A stretch of DNA of 64,000 nucleotides from an uncultured Leptolyngbyaceae cyanobacterium (GCA_938023035.1 CALIDI010000007.1:39933-103932), one strand, 5' to 3'; shown: positions 1 through 9,609, counted from the stretch's first letter. Translations and numbers: made by a program. Notes: generated by a model not told the origin, from the sequence alone.

Positions 1-203
1 CCTAAGGGAGAGAAACCAGAGTCTATCGCCTCCGGCTCCCAATGAGAAAAGCAAGTAACCCTCACAGACATTGACATTCAAGAATGGGAACGAGGGCTTT
101 CATCCTTTTGTCAAGCAATGCCCGGAAATGCTCAGAATGCTAGCTTAAGGGGTAGAACCTTTTTGCGGGGCTTTGTCCAAACAAGCGCGACTCTAAATTG
201 TCT

Positions 204-224
204 GGCCTACCCTGAGGGCAGGCC
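204..224 (-). terminator. hairpin after sigma factor gene
   Basis: An inverted repeat (GGCCT ... AGGCC with inner CCC/GGG pairing and a three-base loop) lies about 30 bases past the stop of the minus-strand sigma factor gene. It could end that transcript. The T tract after it on the minus strand is weak, so the terminator role is tentative. Confidence 0.3.
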
Positions 225-255
225 TCTGAAGTGTCTCTTTAGCCTTGCGAGCTAA

Positions 256-1212
256 CTAGCTGGCAATATATTCACCAATCGATGCTTTACATTTGCGTAA
301 CTTGGTCAATGCTTCTCGCTCAATCTGGCGGACTCGTTCTCGACTGATATTGAGGCGATCGCCAATTTTTGCCAAGGTCAGAGCCTGCCCATCCTCTAAG
401 CCAAAGCGAAGGTTTAACACCTCTTGCTGCTGCGGGGTCAGATTAGCCATTAAAGCTTCTAGGTCAGTTCGCAACGACGATTGGGTCGCAAATTCCTCAG
501 GAGTAACGTTTGGATCTTCCAACAGATCTCCCAACTCCGTATCTTGATTATCCCCAACTCGCAGATCCAGCGATAATGGTAGGCGTGCTCGCTCAAGGCA
601 TTCTCGTACCTGAGCAGGACTTAAGTCCAACTCCGTCGCTAACTCAGCCATCGTAGCAGCTCGCCCCAGAGTCTGAGCTAGCTGGCGTTGAGCCTTCTTG
701 ATCTTATTCAGCTTCTCAGTAATGTGAATGGGCAACCGAATGGTGCGACCCTTCTCTGCGATCGCACGGGTAATAGCTTGTCGAATCCACCAATAAGCAT
801 AGGTACTAAAGCGGTATCCCTTCGTGGGGTCAAACTTTTCTACCCCACGCTGCATTCCAATGGTGCCCTCTTGAATCAAATCCAACAGGTCTACATTGCG
901 CTTTGTGTACTTTTTAGCCACCGATACTACCAGGCGCAGGTTGGCTTCAACCATTCTGCGCTTTGCGTATTCGCCTTCGGCAATTACTTGCTCCAAGTCG
1001 GGTACTGACAATTGAGCCTGCTCAGCCCATTCAGACAAACTCGGCAACCGCCCTAGACGCTCTGCCAGTTCATCCCTAATTTGATTCAAAGCAACCTGCC
1101 GCTGCACTTGCTTACCAAACAGAATTTCTTGTTCATGGGTTAAAAGGGGAACACGGCCAATCTCACGAAGATAGGTGCGAACCGGATCAGTAGAGTTTTG
1201 CGAGGTTTTCAT
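256..1212 (-). CDS. group 2 sigma-70 RNA polymerase sigma factor
   Basis: A 318-residue sigma-70 family protein that directs RNA polymerase to promoters. Region 1.2 starts at about residue 8 ([11 protein letters not shown]). Region 2 follows at about 85-155 with the core-binding LDLIQEG and the -10 reading stretch [10 protein letters not shown]. Region 3 is at about 160-230. Region 4 carries the helix-turn-helix [12 protein letters not shown] near the C-terminus. The long acidic N-terminal extension of the primary factor SigA is missing, so this is one of the non-essential group 2 factors that respond to light, stress or nutrients. Length fits the SigB/SigD type, but I cannot choose between them. 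The ATG at 1212 directly precedes the conserved N-terminus. Transcribed alone. Confidence 0.95.
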   Translation of the reverse strand: MKTSQNSTDPVRTYLREIGRVPLLTHEQEILFGKQVQRQVALNQIRDELAERLGRLPSLSEWAEQAQLSVPDLEQVIAEGEYAKRRMVEANLRLVVSVAKKYTKRNVDLLDLIQEGTIGMQRGVEKFDPTKGYRFSTYAYWWIRQAITRAIAEKGRTIRLPIHITEKLNKIKKAQRQLAQTLGRAATMAELATELDLSPAQVRECLERARLPLSLDLRVGDNQDTELGDLLEDPNVTPEEFATQSSLRTDLEALMANLTPQQQEVLNLRFGLEDGQALTLAKIGDRLNISRERVRQIEREALTKLRKCKASIGEYIAS

Positions 1213-1659
1213 GACAATCGCGAGTAGCTAGACGTATCAAAGACCGGAAACCAGAAGCAATCTGACCATTTGGAGTGGTAGCTAGTGCAAGGTGCCCACC
1301 TAGAAACCTTCGGGACAACAGTTCAAAAACCGGGCGCTCCAAAGGCACTCCTAAAGCGGAAGATGCCACCAAAATTGAATCAGATGAGAAATACATGCAT
1401 CGAAGTGTGTGGCACTAGAGAATGGAGCGACCCTAACCACAAGACAGTAAACGATCTCAACACCTTTTCCTTATGTTTTGACAAATGACGAGTTTACCTC
1501 TGCTCTCTCTTTAAGGATTGTAACATTTGTTAAGGTAAATGCTCAAATAAATTTTCCCGATCTGCTGCATCGAGATGCTCGTTTTCCTCCGCTACGGTTC
1601 TTTACAGTGTCTATACAATAAGCTGAATCCTTTGGGGTGAATGCATCTTAAGAAACAAA
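1213..1659. other. upstream region of sigma factor gene
   Basis: About 450 bases without a convincing gene. The minus-strand promoter of the sigma gene should lie here. Near the right end, TATACAAT (about 1612-1619) could serve as a plus-strand -10 box for the small reading frame that follows. Confidence 0.4.
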
Positions 1660-1782
1660 ATGAGCCTTTCTGAGGGTGCTCTGATGCAAGGCATTCGCAT
1701 CCAAAAGTCTGATGAACCGGTGCGCAATTTTAATATTTCTGCATGCAGCTTAGAAACGCCTTTAGTTCAGCCTGATTGCTAG
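1660..1782 (+). CDS. candidate 40-residue small protein
   Basis: An ATG-initiated frame of 40 codons ending in PLVQPDC. It holds two cysteines and has no hydrophobic segment. A -10-like TATACAAT lies about 40 bases upstream, which would give a short leader, but no clear ribosome binding site is visible. I do not recognise it. It could be chance, and the only support is the possible promoter and the absence of other genes in the gap. Confidence 0.2.
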   Translation: MSLSEGALMQGIRIQKSDEPVRNFNISACSLETPLVQPDC

Positions 1783-1915
1783 ACCAGATCTAGCTCTGAC
1801 ATGGCCTCGCGATTGCTCTAATCTGATGCCGATTGCCTCCTTCTTAACCGGCATTTGCAGGAAAACCCGCAAAATGTAACAAATTCTCATAAAAGAGCCT
1901 TCAGGCTCTCAGAGA

Positions 1916-3316
1916 CTAGTTGTGACCAGGGACAAATCCAGCCAGTTCTAGTCGCTTTTGAGCGGCCTGTAGGGCCTCTTGGGGGCTGCTTTTTTGCAGA
2001 AGAACGGCTTCGATCGCCCGCCCTAGACTTTCAGATAAGCGGTTGTAGCCAGCAAACAGGGGGCGTGATCGACCAAACGCAGCCTGCTCTAAAAATATCT
2101 TCAGGGCGGGATGTTGTGCGACATAGCGTTGATAAATGGCCGATTGACGCGCTTTAAGATTCACGGGTAGATAACCGGTACCCATCGCCCACTGGGTTTG
2201 AAACGATTCACTCAAGACAAATTCCAAAAACTGGAGGGCTGCTTGCTGCTGAGTAGGATTAGTGCGTAACACAAAAAGATTTTCGCCGCCGATTACGGTT
2301 GCCCGTTGTTGGCCTTTGGGAATGGGTAACACACCGAAATCCACACCCGTTGCGGTCAGTTGGGCCAGGGTCCAGGGGCCTGAAAGTTGCATGGCCACCT
2401 TCCCAGCCAAAAACTTGTCCAGCTCGTACCCCCGTTCTGGTGCGGAGAGGATGGCTGACCCGTCCGTGAGCAAATCTTGCCAGAGTTGTAAGGCCGCGAT
2501 CGCCCCAGGCTGATTGAGTTGAAGGGTCTCTGCCGCGTTAGTCGTTACACTGAGTTCTCCCCCTGCGCTCCAGAAAAAGGGCAACCAAGTGAATACAGAC
2601 CATTCGCCTTTACCCAGGGGCAACAACAAGCCATAGTGATCAGGGCGACCATCATGATTCCAATCCTGGCTGAGTTGCCGAGCCACCCGACGCAAATCTT
2701 CCCAGGTTTTGGGTAATTCGGTAATTCCCGCTTGAGCGAATAGGCTAGGGCGGTAATAAATACCTACATTATTGGTGCCAAAGGGCACCGACCAGAGGTG
2801 CCCTTCTAGGGTCATGCTGCTGAGTAATGTCGGATCTAGTTCGGCTGCGATCCGCCCCTGCAACCATCCGTCGAGTGGGCAAAGGGCTTCCAAGTCTAGC
2901 AACCGGCCTGTCAGCGTGGGGGCATACCAGAGTAAGTCAGGTGGAGCGTGGCCAGCGATCGCGGCCAAAATTTTGGGAAGCTGCTGATCTGGCTGGCCAA
3001 TGTAGCGTGCTTCTACCTGAATGTTAGGGTGAGTCTGGTTAAATTGCGCAACAAGTTGTTGCAACACCATTCGATTGGGGGGAGGGTTGACCCCATGCCA
3101 CAAAGTCAAATGAGTCACCTCTGCCGGCGGGGGAGGTGTGCCGCCTTTAGATGACTGAACCGTGGGCCAATGGTCGGGTGTAATCAGGGTAGGGACAGCA
3201 GCCACTGCGCTCAATAGGCCGGAGCTTGCGGCGAGGCTGGGGGTTGCCAGTAGTAGCCACCCACTCAGAGTGCACCACAGCAGCAAAAGCCAGGCTTGAG
3301 TCCTTAAGTAGGACAT
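1916..3316 (-). CDS. ABC transporter substrate-binding protein, sugar type
   Basis: A family 1 extracellular solute-binding protein of 466 residues from the ATG at 3316, which leads directly into a signal peptide (SYLRTQAWLLLL ... ATPSLAAS). After a proline-rich linker come the hallmarks of maltose/multiple-sugar binding proteins: TLWHGVNPP, YIGQPDQQLPKILAAIAGHAPPDLLW, VPFGTNNVGIYYRPSLF and WTLAQL. It should capture a sugar or glycoside in the periplasm and hand it to an ABC permease. No permease or ATPase lies nearby, so it is an orphan component. An in-frame upstream start at 3376 would place non-signal residues before the signal peptide and is less likely. Confidence 0.85.
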   Translation of the reverse strand: MSYLRTQAWLLLLWCTLSGWLLLATPSLAASSGLLSAVAAVPTLITPDHWPTVQSSKGGTPPPPAEVTHLTLWHGVNPPPNRMVLQQLVAQFNQTHPNIQVEARYIGQPDQQLPKILAAIAGHAPPDLLWYAPTLTGRLLDLEALCPLDGWLQGRIAAELDPTLLSSMTLEGHLWSVPFGTNNVGIYYRPSLFAQAGITELPKTWEDLRRVARQLSQDWNHDGRPDHYGLLLPLGKGEWSVFTWLPFFWSAGGELSVTTNAAETLQLNQPGAIAALQLWQDLLTDGSAILSAPERGYELDKFLAGKVAMQLSGPWTLAQLTATGVDFGVLPIPKGQQRATVIGGENLFVLRTNPTQQQAALQFLEFVLSESFQTQWAMGTGYLPVNLKARQSAIYQRYVAQHPALKIFLEQAAFGRSRPLFAGYNRLSESLGRAIEAVLLQKSSPQEALQAAQKRLELAGFVPGHN

Positions 3317-3403
3317 GGAGCAAAGGAACCAATTCACTTTTAGAACCGTTTTGAGCAGAGATAAATGGTAGAACAATCGGCGGCTGGATAAACCTCAATC
3401 TTT

Positions 3404-3778
3404 TTGCCGTTGCCTCTAGACAATTCCATGTTACAAGCTGTAGTATTCAGGTGGTGTATTCTGGGCGTTGTCTTTTTTCCAGTAGTTTTTGCTCAAGCTT
3501 TGATCGCTGTTCTTATTGCCATGAAACGTTTTGTCTCAGCCATCCTTCCTGATTTAGTGCTGCGCTCAGTTGAGTGCCGGAGCTGCATTACAGCAGGATT
3601 ATTGCGGAAAATCCATTGGCGGCAGGATCGGCTGGTGCAGTTCTGCTGCTACGGCAATTGCGTCATCACCGGGCTAGGAGTGAATGCTCTTTCCCTGCTC
3701 CCGATTTTTGAGATTCTACCAATTTGTGATCAGTTAATACAGAGTGGGAGGTATCGTCCTGGCACGCTACCGATATAG
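3404..3778 (+). CDS. hypothetical protein, doubtful
   Basis: A 124-codon frame starting at TTG, with an internal ATG at 3428. The N-terminal third is strongly hydrophobic (WCILGVVFFPVVFAQALIAVLIAM), followed by a CRSC pair and scattered cysteines. I recognise no family. The main support is a strong intrinsic terminator 23 bases after the stop on the same strand, showing that some plus-strand transcript ends here. It may instead be a noncoding transcript. Confidence 0.3.
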   Translation: MPLPLDNSMLQAVVFRWCILGVVFFPVVFAQALIAVLIAMKRFVSAILPDLVLRSVECRSCITAGLLRKIHWRQDRLVQFCCYGNCVITGLGVNALSLLPIFEILPICDQLIQSGRYRPGTLPI

Positions 3779-3801
3779 GCAACAAGACCTTGCGAGTTGA
3801 C

Positions 3802-3843
3802 CAACCCCCGCTCTGGAATTCTGGAAGCGGGGGTTGTTGTTTT
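3802..3843 (+). terminator. strong rho-independent terminator
   Basis: A perfect 11-base-pair stem (CAACCCCCGCT with AGCGGGGGTTG), a 13-base loop, then TTGTTTT on the plus strand. The minus strand has no T tract after the stem, so it acts on plus-strand transcription from the 3404-3778 region. Confidence 0.8.
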
Positions 3844-4202
3844 AGAGGCCCAAACGAATGTAAACCCAGATTCAGCAACACCCATTTTTCAAACCTTGGT
3901 GGTCGTGTTCTCAAAACTCACCCTTGATCGCGTATTGTCCTGCTTTTGCCGGGGGTTCACACAGTGGGGACAACATTGTCGCAGCCTGCGTTGCCTGCAA
4001 TGGGCGTCAGGGCAATCGCACTCCTCAAGCGGCCAAGGTGCCGCTCAAGTCTTTACCCTAAGCCCCGATGTACCCAGCGGTTGCCTTTGCAGCACAGGTT
4101 TGGCTTGAAGGCTAAACGGTTGTGATCCGAATGGTTAAGCGATTCACCAATAGTGATTGGCGGCTTGGCTTCTCCTCTTTTCCATTTTTGGGAGATAATT
4201 CC

Positions 4203-4583
4203 ATGTTAAAGCTAACGTATACCGATGCCGGGCTGCATCTGGAACGGGTGCCGACTCCTTTAGAAGTCATGGTAACGCTACGCGTCATGCTGGCCATGCG
4301 CACAAGGCAAACCCTTTATGCTGAGCCAGGACGTGCGGCATTTTTGTTACCTGTAGACGCTCCAGGGCTGAAGCAATTGGAAGCAACGTTGCGGTTAGAG
4401 CCAAGTCAGACGGTTGTGGTCGATCAGGTCGATGATGAATTTGTCGAAATTGGTCTGAGTGGCTATTGGCTGGCAGCCAGTGTTGATGCACACACTGGCA
4501 TCTTCGTGACCGTTTTGTCAGAATGGGCAGAATATGTTGTTGCCAAGCTCTGGCAGACGACTCAAAGTCAGGTTCCACGGTAA
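4203..4583 (+). CDS. conserved cyanobacterial protein, alr0857-like
   Basis: A soluble protein of 126 residues from the ATG at 4203, which has GGGAGATAA as a ribosome binding site just upstream. The N-terminus (MLKLTYTDAGLHLER) and the FLLPVDAPGLKQLE segment resemble a small family known to me only from cyanobacteria and named after Anabaena alr0857. No catalytic motif is visible and the function is unknown. It converges with the glycosyltransferase gene 33 bases away. The longer frame from 4122 lacks a matching start context. Confidence 0.75.
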   Translation: MLKLTYTDAGLHLERVPTPLEVMVTLRVMLAMRTRQTLYAEPGRAAFLLPVDAPGLKQLEATLRLEPSQTVVVDQVDDEFVEIGLSGYWLAASVDAHTGIFVTVLSEWAEYVVAKLWQTTQSQVPR

Positions 4584-4616
4584 GTGATCACTCGTAGCCG
4601 GGGTGATCGTTAGGTG

Positions 4617-5807
4617 CTATTCCCAATAGACCTGCGATCGCTCATGCAAGACTCGCCCGTATACCGCTTCGGTTTGCTGGGCCAACTTATCCCAACGAAA
4701 GCGAATCTCTAAATCGGCATAGGCGTTTTCAGTTAACTGGCGGGCAAAGTCAGGATCTTTCAATACTTTTAGAATGCCGCAGGCCAGAGAGTTGTGGTCG
4801 TTTGTGCGGGTAACGATTCCCGTTTTCTCGTGACGGACGACTTCGGGTAAGCCACCCGTATCGGAAACGACAACCGGTACACGGGCCGCAAAGCTCTCTA
4901 GAGCAACAATGCCAAAGGGTTCGTACAAGCTAGGGAAAACTGCACAATCGGCAATTGTTTGAAACTTGTCCAGATCTTCATCGGACATAAAGCCCGTGAA
5001 GTAGCATTTGTGCCAAATGCCAGAATCCCAGGCTTGCCGTTTTAAGGCATCGGTATTGCCACCGCCAATCAGCACTACCTTAACCTGTCCCTCCAGTTCC
5101 CAGATCACTTTAGGGGCGGCACTCAAGAGTACAGAAACGCCCTTTTCGTAGGTCATACGCCCCACGTAGTAGATAATTTTTTCGTCGTCGTGCGCAAAAC
5201 AACGACGAAACCCCTGGGCATCAAAGTGGGGACGGAGTTGTTTCTTTTCTGGGCGAATGCCATTGTAGACGACATCAATTTTGTCCCAAGGGGCGTGAAA
5301 GATCCGCTCTACTTCGAGACGCATGTAATTTGTACACACGATAATGCGCCAGGCTTCTGCTGTGAGGGCGCATTCTTTGCGATGAATGTGGCGCTGGGAG
5401 TCGGAGTGAATCCCGTTGCAGCGCCCATGCTCTGTGGCATGGATGGTCGCTACCAGTGGAATTTTGAAGGTGTGCTTGAGGGCGATCGCAGCATCAGCAA
5501 CCAACCAGTCATGGGCATGAATCATATCAAATGCCCCTTCCTCTGTAATCAACTTGCCGCCGTGCCGCCCCATGCTTTCATTCATGTTGGCGATCCAGTG
5601 AAAAAAGTCATGACTGTGCCCCACATGCACGCGATGAATGTGTATGCCATCGACCACCTCGTAACGGGGAGCATGGCCAAACTCAACCGTCACCAGGTGA
5701 ACTTCATGCCCTCGCAGAATCAACTCAGGATATAGCTCTGCAACATGTCGAGAGATGCCCCCTACAATGCGGGGGGGAAATTCCCAACTCAGCACGAGGA
5801 TTTTCAT
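4617..5807 (-). CDS. family 4 glycosyltransferase
   Basis: A 396-residue GT-B fold glycosyltransferase. The N-terminal domain begins MKILVLSWEFPPRIVGGISRH, the acceptor-side signature shared with starch/glycogen synthase-like GT4 enzymes. HAHDWLVADA follows at about residue 98. The C-terminal donor domain shows YVGRMTYEKG and the E-x7-E nucleotide-sugar motif EPFGIVALE. It probably moves a sugar from a nucleotide-sugar donor to a glycan or small acceptor in the cytoplasm. The acceptor cannot be deduced. It stands alone and converges with the small gene at 4203-4583. Confidence 0.9.
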   Translation of the reverse strand: MKILVLSWEFPPRIVGGISRHVAELYPELILRGHEVHLVTVEFGHAPRYEVVDGIHIHRVHVGHSHDFFHWIANMNESMGRHGGKLITEEGAFDMIHAHDWLVADAAIALKHTFKIPLVATIHATEHGRCNGIHSDSQRHIHRKECALTAEAWRIIVCTNYMRLEVERIFHAPWDKIDVVYNGIRPEKKQLRPHFDAQGFRRCFAHDDEKIIYYVGRMTYEKGVSVLLSAAPKVIWELEGQVKVVLIGGGNTDALKRQAWDSGIWHKCYFTGFMSDEDLDKFQTIADCAVFPSLYEPFGIVALESFAARVPVVVSDTGGLPEVVRHEKTGIVTRTNDHNSLACGILKVLKDPDFARQLTENAYADLEIRFRWDKLAQQTEAVYGRVLHERSQVYWE

Positions 5808-6369
5808 CGACAGTGGTTCAATCTCAAAAAGGTTGCTTTCAATTTACTGGGGGTCTGGTGAGCAAATTTAGAATACCAGGGCCTTGGATGTGAAGAGATC
5901 GAGAAGAAACTGAGGAGCAGAAACTGAAACCAACCCCATTGAGACTAGTATGCGCCTTTGTTTGCCCGATCTTCTCCAAAAGCCTATGAAGAATTCATCA
6001 TAGAGTAATCGGCGGGATAAATGCTCCGACTGCTGGCGAACAGTGGCGGTCGCTGTTTTCACCCAGCCGGTGTGGTTGGCTGCCGAGAAGCAGATTAACC
6101 TACACTGAGCAAAAAGGGAGAGCGGCAAAGTGGGTGTAACGGATTTTCACAAAACCCCTGGTTTTTCACCAATATCTCTATCAATTAGGGATACCCTTAA
6201 CTTATCAGAAGGGAAGGTTTTTAGTTTAGAGGAGCGCTGAAAAGGAATCTGCGGTTGCTTGAGTCTCGCATGGGTTCCCCTGACCCTGGGCTAAGCGTCG
6301 ATCTGTTTTCTGGAAATGCCCTCTGGTCTATACCGGAAACGCTGAATCAGAGGTTGCGATTCACTCACA
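5808..6369. other. intergenic region, 560 bases
   Basis: Separates the minus-strand glycosyltransferase from the plus-strand stress protein and should carry both promoters. Short frames inside it have no recognisable features. TAGAGGAGCG near 6230 looks like a ribosome binding site but leads to no convincing frame. Confidence 0.4.
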
Positions 6370-7446
6370 TTGCGCTTCTGTCTGTTGGTATCTACCCAAA
6401 TTCTTGTGTTATCTCTTCCTTTTTTGCTAGCTACAGATGGCTCCGAAACAGCCCGTGTTGCCCAAACATGGCTCTATACGATCGCCCATCCGCTGGTGAC
6501 ACCGAATCCAGCGGCTCCTGCTGTTGTTGTGCTGGCTGTGCAACCGACTCGTTCGCGGTTGCAAGCTAGTTTTTCAAGGGATAGCTCCCTGTTAGCCAAA
6601 CCGACCACTAAAGCGGGGATCGCCAGTGAGCCAGTTATCACCCCCGAACAATTGGCCCAGTTACAAGCCGAATATCCGACGCCCTTCCCAGTTGAGTATC
6701 GCTGGCAGCAGGGGCGACCCGCTACGGAAATTCTCAACTGCGCCCGTTCTATCGGAGCTGGTCTGATTGCCCTGGGAAGTGGCACCAAAAGAACTGGACG
6801 TGATCGCCTCCTGGGCAGTGTGGCAGCGGTTATCGCCCGTTATGCCCCCTGTAGTGTGCTGATTGCCCGTCAATCTCAGCCGATTGCAGGCTCACCTTTA
6901 GGACATTTGTTGCTCTTGCTTAATCATGCCGCTACGACCCAGCGGGCGATCGCTCTATTGCATCAGCTTGTTCCGGCTGGGGTTCACACAGTGACTCTGT
7001 TGCGAGTGCAGTTACCTGTCAATGCCGGCTATCTGTTTGGGCCTTTTGCAAACCCTAACCCAAGCTGGCAACTCAATCAATCCCTGCAAGCGGCCCAGAA
7101 AGAACAGGGAGAGCATTTGCTGCAACAAGCCAAGGCGCTGATTTTAAAGGCTCATCCCCAACTAGAGGTACAAACAGCATTGCATGTTGGGGAAGCCGGA
7201 CCAGTCGTTTGTGAAGTGGCACAGCAACTCTCAATTAGCCTGATTGTGTTAACCAGCGCGGGCGATCGCCAATCACTCCTAAAGCCGCTACAAAACCTCC
7301 GACAACCACAATCTTCTCCCCGCCCCTTGCGAAATACACGACTTGGCCCAGTAGAAGACTATATTATCCATCACGCTTCCTGCCCTGTTTTATTGCATCG
7401 TCCAGGAGTACCCCAAGCGCCGATACACCGGATAAGTGGAAAATAA
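6370..7446 (+). CDS. tandem universal stress protein (UspA-like)
   Basis: About 358 residues with two UspA domains. The first opens with FLLATDGSETAR, the usual first beta strand, and ends with the ATP-binding G-x2-G-x9-G-S/T pattern followed by APCSVLIAR. The second is more divergent, with IVLTSAGDR and a final ASCPVLLHRP. Tandem Usp proteins bind ATP or act in stress signalling; the target is unknown. The start is uncertain: TTG at 6370 opens the frame, while a GTG at 6406 would begin almost exactly at the first Usp strand. It precedes sasA on the same strand by 146 bases. Confidence 0.85.
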   Translation: MRFCLLVSTQILVLSLPFLLATDGSETARVAQTWLYTIAHPLVTPNPAAPAVVVLAVQPTRSRLQASFSRDSSLLAKPTTKAGIASEPVITPEQLAQLQAEYPTPFPVEYRWQQGRPATEILNCARSIGAGLIALGSGTKRTGRDRLLGSVAAVIARYAPCSVLIARQSQPIAGSPLGHLLLLLNHAATTQRAIALLHQLVPAGVHTVTLLRVQLPVNAGYLFGPFANPNPSWQLNQSLQAAQKEQGEHLLQQAKALILKAHPQLEVQTALHVGEAGPVVCEVAQQLSISLIVLTSAGDRQSLLKPLQNLRQPQSSPRPLRNTRLGPVEDYIIHHASCPVLLHRPGVPQAPIHRISGK

Positions 7447-7509
7447 TTGTTTATATGCTTAAGTATTGTGAGCAAAGTTCCACTAACATCTTGCCCCTGG
7501 GATAAGTCT

Positions 7510-7525
7510 TTGGCGGCAACGCCAA
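7510..7525 (+). other. GNRA-capped hairpin in sasA leader
   Basis: TTGGCG and CGCCAA enclose the tetraloop GCAA. Flanking ACATCTTG (7486-7493) and CAAGATGT (7523-7530) can form a larger competing stem. It lies 63-83 bases before the sasA start, with no T tract, so it may be a leader structure rather than a terminator. Confidence 0.35.
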
Positions 7526-7592
7526 GATGTGATGCAGTTAGTGACTAGCCATTGCCTATATCCCTTTCTGAAATCCATACTGAATACGTTGA

Positions 7593-8894
7593 ATGTCTCA
7601 AATTCCTCGCTCCCAGATTTCTAACGATGAAGCACCGGCCCTAGGGATGCCCCTGCAACTACTCTTGTTTGTGAACAATCGGCCTAGTACTCAAGAGCGG
7701 GTTAGGCAGGTGATTGCCTGCCTGGATAGCTATCAAGAGGAGTATGCGTTCGAGTTACAGATTATTGATGTGAGTGAACAACCATATCTGGCAGAGTATT
7801 ACCGCCTGGTTGCCACACCAGCATTGATCAAAATTCACCCAGAACCACGCCATACCCTAGCAGGGAGCGATTTGGTCAAGCAATTGCAGCATTGGTGGAG
7901 CCTTTGGCGACAAACCGCCGATGAGTATGTGAACGATGCGACCGTTGCCGAAGCTTTTAGTGAGATGACGCCAGCCAAGGAGTCACCGAGAGATCAAGAG
8001 GAGGTGCCCAACAATCACCCCGGCTCTGACGCTCAAGCAAGAATAAATGCGGCGGCCAAGTCCCGACTTACCTCTAGAAACCCAGCATCACTTAGGTTGA
8101 CGGCTCCATTTACCAATCAATCTTTGGTGCGTTCGGCAGAAATCATTCAACTTTCGGACGAGATTTTTCGCATTAAAAAAGAAAAAGAAGAATTGGAAAA
8201 CCAACTGAAATTTAAAGATCAGATTATTGCGATGCTGGCCCACGATTTGCGCAACCCAATTACCGCGGCCTCCCTCGCCCTGGAAACGCTAGAAATGGGG
8301 CATAACCCTAGTAAGGGCTGGAGTCAGGGATTGGCCCCAACTCAGATTAGTCAATTGTTAAACCATGCCCGTAACCAAATTAAGGCTATTGACCGAATGA
8401 TTACCGACATTCTGTCACGCATGCAGATACAGCCCCAAAGGCTAGATCTACGACAACTTTGCGTTGAAGTGCTGGATGGAATGGGCGATCGCTTCACCGC
8501 CAAATCGCTTCACATTGTGCGGGATATTCCCTCTGATTTGCCACCCGTGCTGGCAGACCCTGAACGGATCCGTCAGGTGTTGATCAATCTGCTGGATAAT
8601 GCGATCAAGTATACCCCTGACCATGGCAAACTGTTGATTTCAGCCCTTCATCGTAAAACGCAGGAAGTACAGGTGAGTGTGAGCGATGATGGGCCTGGCA
8701 TTCCCTCGGATGCGCAAGACCGCATTTTTGACGATCGCTTTCGCCTGCAACGGGATGCTGATAAGGAAGGCTATGGGATTGGACTGGCACTTTGTCGCCG
8801 CATTGTTCAGGCTCACTGTGGCAGAATTTGGGTTGATTCGACGCCGGGGCAGGGCAGTTGCTTTCACTTTACGCTCCCTGCCGTGAAAGAATAG
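7593..8894 (+). CDS. sasA: circadian clock histidine kinase SasA
   Basis: SasA is the sensor kinase that binds KaiC and passes clock timing to the response regulator RpaA. Residues about 20-105 form the KaiB-like thioredoxin-type domain (LQLLLFVNNRPS ... VATPALIKI). The H-box AHDLRNPITAA places the phosphorylated histidine at residue 217. The C-terminal ATPase domain shows the N-box NLLDNAIKYT, G1 DDGPGIP and G2 GYGIGLAL. At 433 residues it is about 45 longer than the 387-residue Synechococcus elongatus protein. The extra length is a polar linker at about 110-185. No kai genes are near. The L,D-transpeptidase gene follows by 21 bases and may be cotranscribed. Confidence 0.95.
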   Translation: MSQIPRSQISNDEAPALGMPLQLLLFVNNRPSTQERVRQVIACLDSYQEEYAFELQIIDVSEQPYLAEYYRLVATPALIKIHPEPRHTLAGSDLVKQLQHWWSLWRQTADEYVNDATVAEAFSEMTPAKESPRDQEEVPNNHPGSDAQARINAAAKSRLTSRNPASLRLTAPFTNQSLVRSAEIIQLSDEIFRIKKEKEELENQLKFKDQIIAMLAHDLRNPITAASLALETLEMGHNPSKGWSQGLAPTQISQLLNHARNQIKAIDRMITDILSRMQIQPQRLDLRQLCVEVLDGMGDRFTAKSLHIVRDIPSDLPPVLADPERIRQVLINLLDNAIKYTPDHGKLLISALHRKTQEVQVSVSDDGPGIPSDAQDRIFDDRFRLQRDADKEGYGIGLALCRRIVQAHCGRIWVDSTPGQGSCFHFTLPAVKE

Positions 8895-8915
8895 CGATCG
8901 CAGTGGAGCAGCAGG

Positions 8916-9473
8916 ATGAAAAATCAGTGGGCAATTGGGGTCAATACGCTTCTCTGGGGCAGTTCCACCCTGGTTGGAATCGGACTGGCTCCCCTAGCTA
9001 GGGCTGTAGAACTGATTCCCCTTCCGACAGCACCCTTACCTGCGATCAAACAACCCGATTGGCCACGCCCAATAGACCTAGTCCCCCGCTTAGAAATTCG
9101 TTTAAGTCAGCGACAAGTCACCTTACTGCAAGGCGAGACGGCTATCAAAACCTACCCGATCGCCGTTGGGCGAGACGGCTGGGAGACCCCGACAGGTCAC
9201 TACACCGTGCAGCAAATGCTCAAAGATCCAGCCTGGGTCAACCCCCTGAAGCCAGGGATTGTGATTCCAGGGGGTGATCCCGAAAATCCTCTCGGTCGCT
9301 ATTGGATTGGGTTTTGGAGCGATGGCAAAAATTGGATTGGCTTTCACGGTACCCCAAACCCGCACTCCGTTGGCACCGCCGCCTCCCATGGTTGCATTCG
9401 GATGTATAACCAAGATATTGAGGAACTCTTTGCCCTGGTTAGCTTAGGCACTCAGGTGATTGTCAAACCCTAA
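8916..9473 (+). CDS. L,D-transpeptidase, YkuD family
   Basis: A 185-residue periplasmic enzyme that would crosslink or modify peptidoglycan. An N-terminal hydrophobic segment (residues 8-30, ending LARAVE) is probably a signal peptide. The YkuD domain begins at RLEIRLSQRQVTLL and ends with the catalytic signature HGTPNPHSVGTAASHGCIRM, where the cysteine of SHGCIR is the nucleophile. The ATG at 8916 has GGAGCAGCAGG just upstream. The short gap to sasA suggests shared transcription. Confidence 0.92.
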   Translation: MKNQWAIGVNTLLWGSSTLVGIGLAPLARAVELIPLPTAPLPAIKQPDWPRPIDLVPRLEIRLSQRQVTLLQGETAIKTYPIAVGRDGWETPTGHYTVQQMLKDPAWVNPLKPGIVIPGGDPENPLGRYWIGFWSDGKNWIGFHGTPNPHSVGTAASHGCIRMYNQDIEELFALVSLGTQVIVKP

Positions 9474-9609
9474 TACCCCTATGCGGAATTCAAAGTTCAA
9501 AGTAAAACAGGCTTAGCGCATCTGGATTGCAAGCGGCTTAAACTGTTGTCCAATTTCTGCTGTAGTGTACTAGAGAAAGGGAGTTCCCCTCGTTTCTACA
9601 GATTCAGTC

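Noticed and set aside
5190..5735. 181-codon plus-strand frame
   Set aside because: It lies entirely inside, and antisense to, the clear glycosyltransferase gene, and its translation has no recognisable features.
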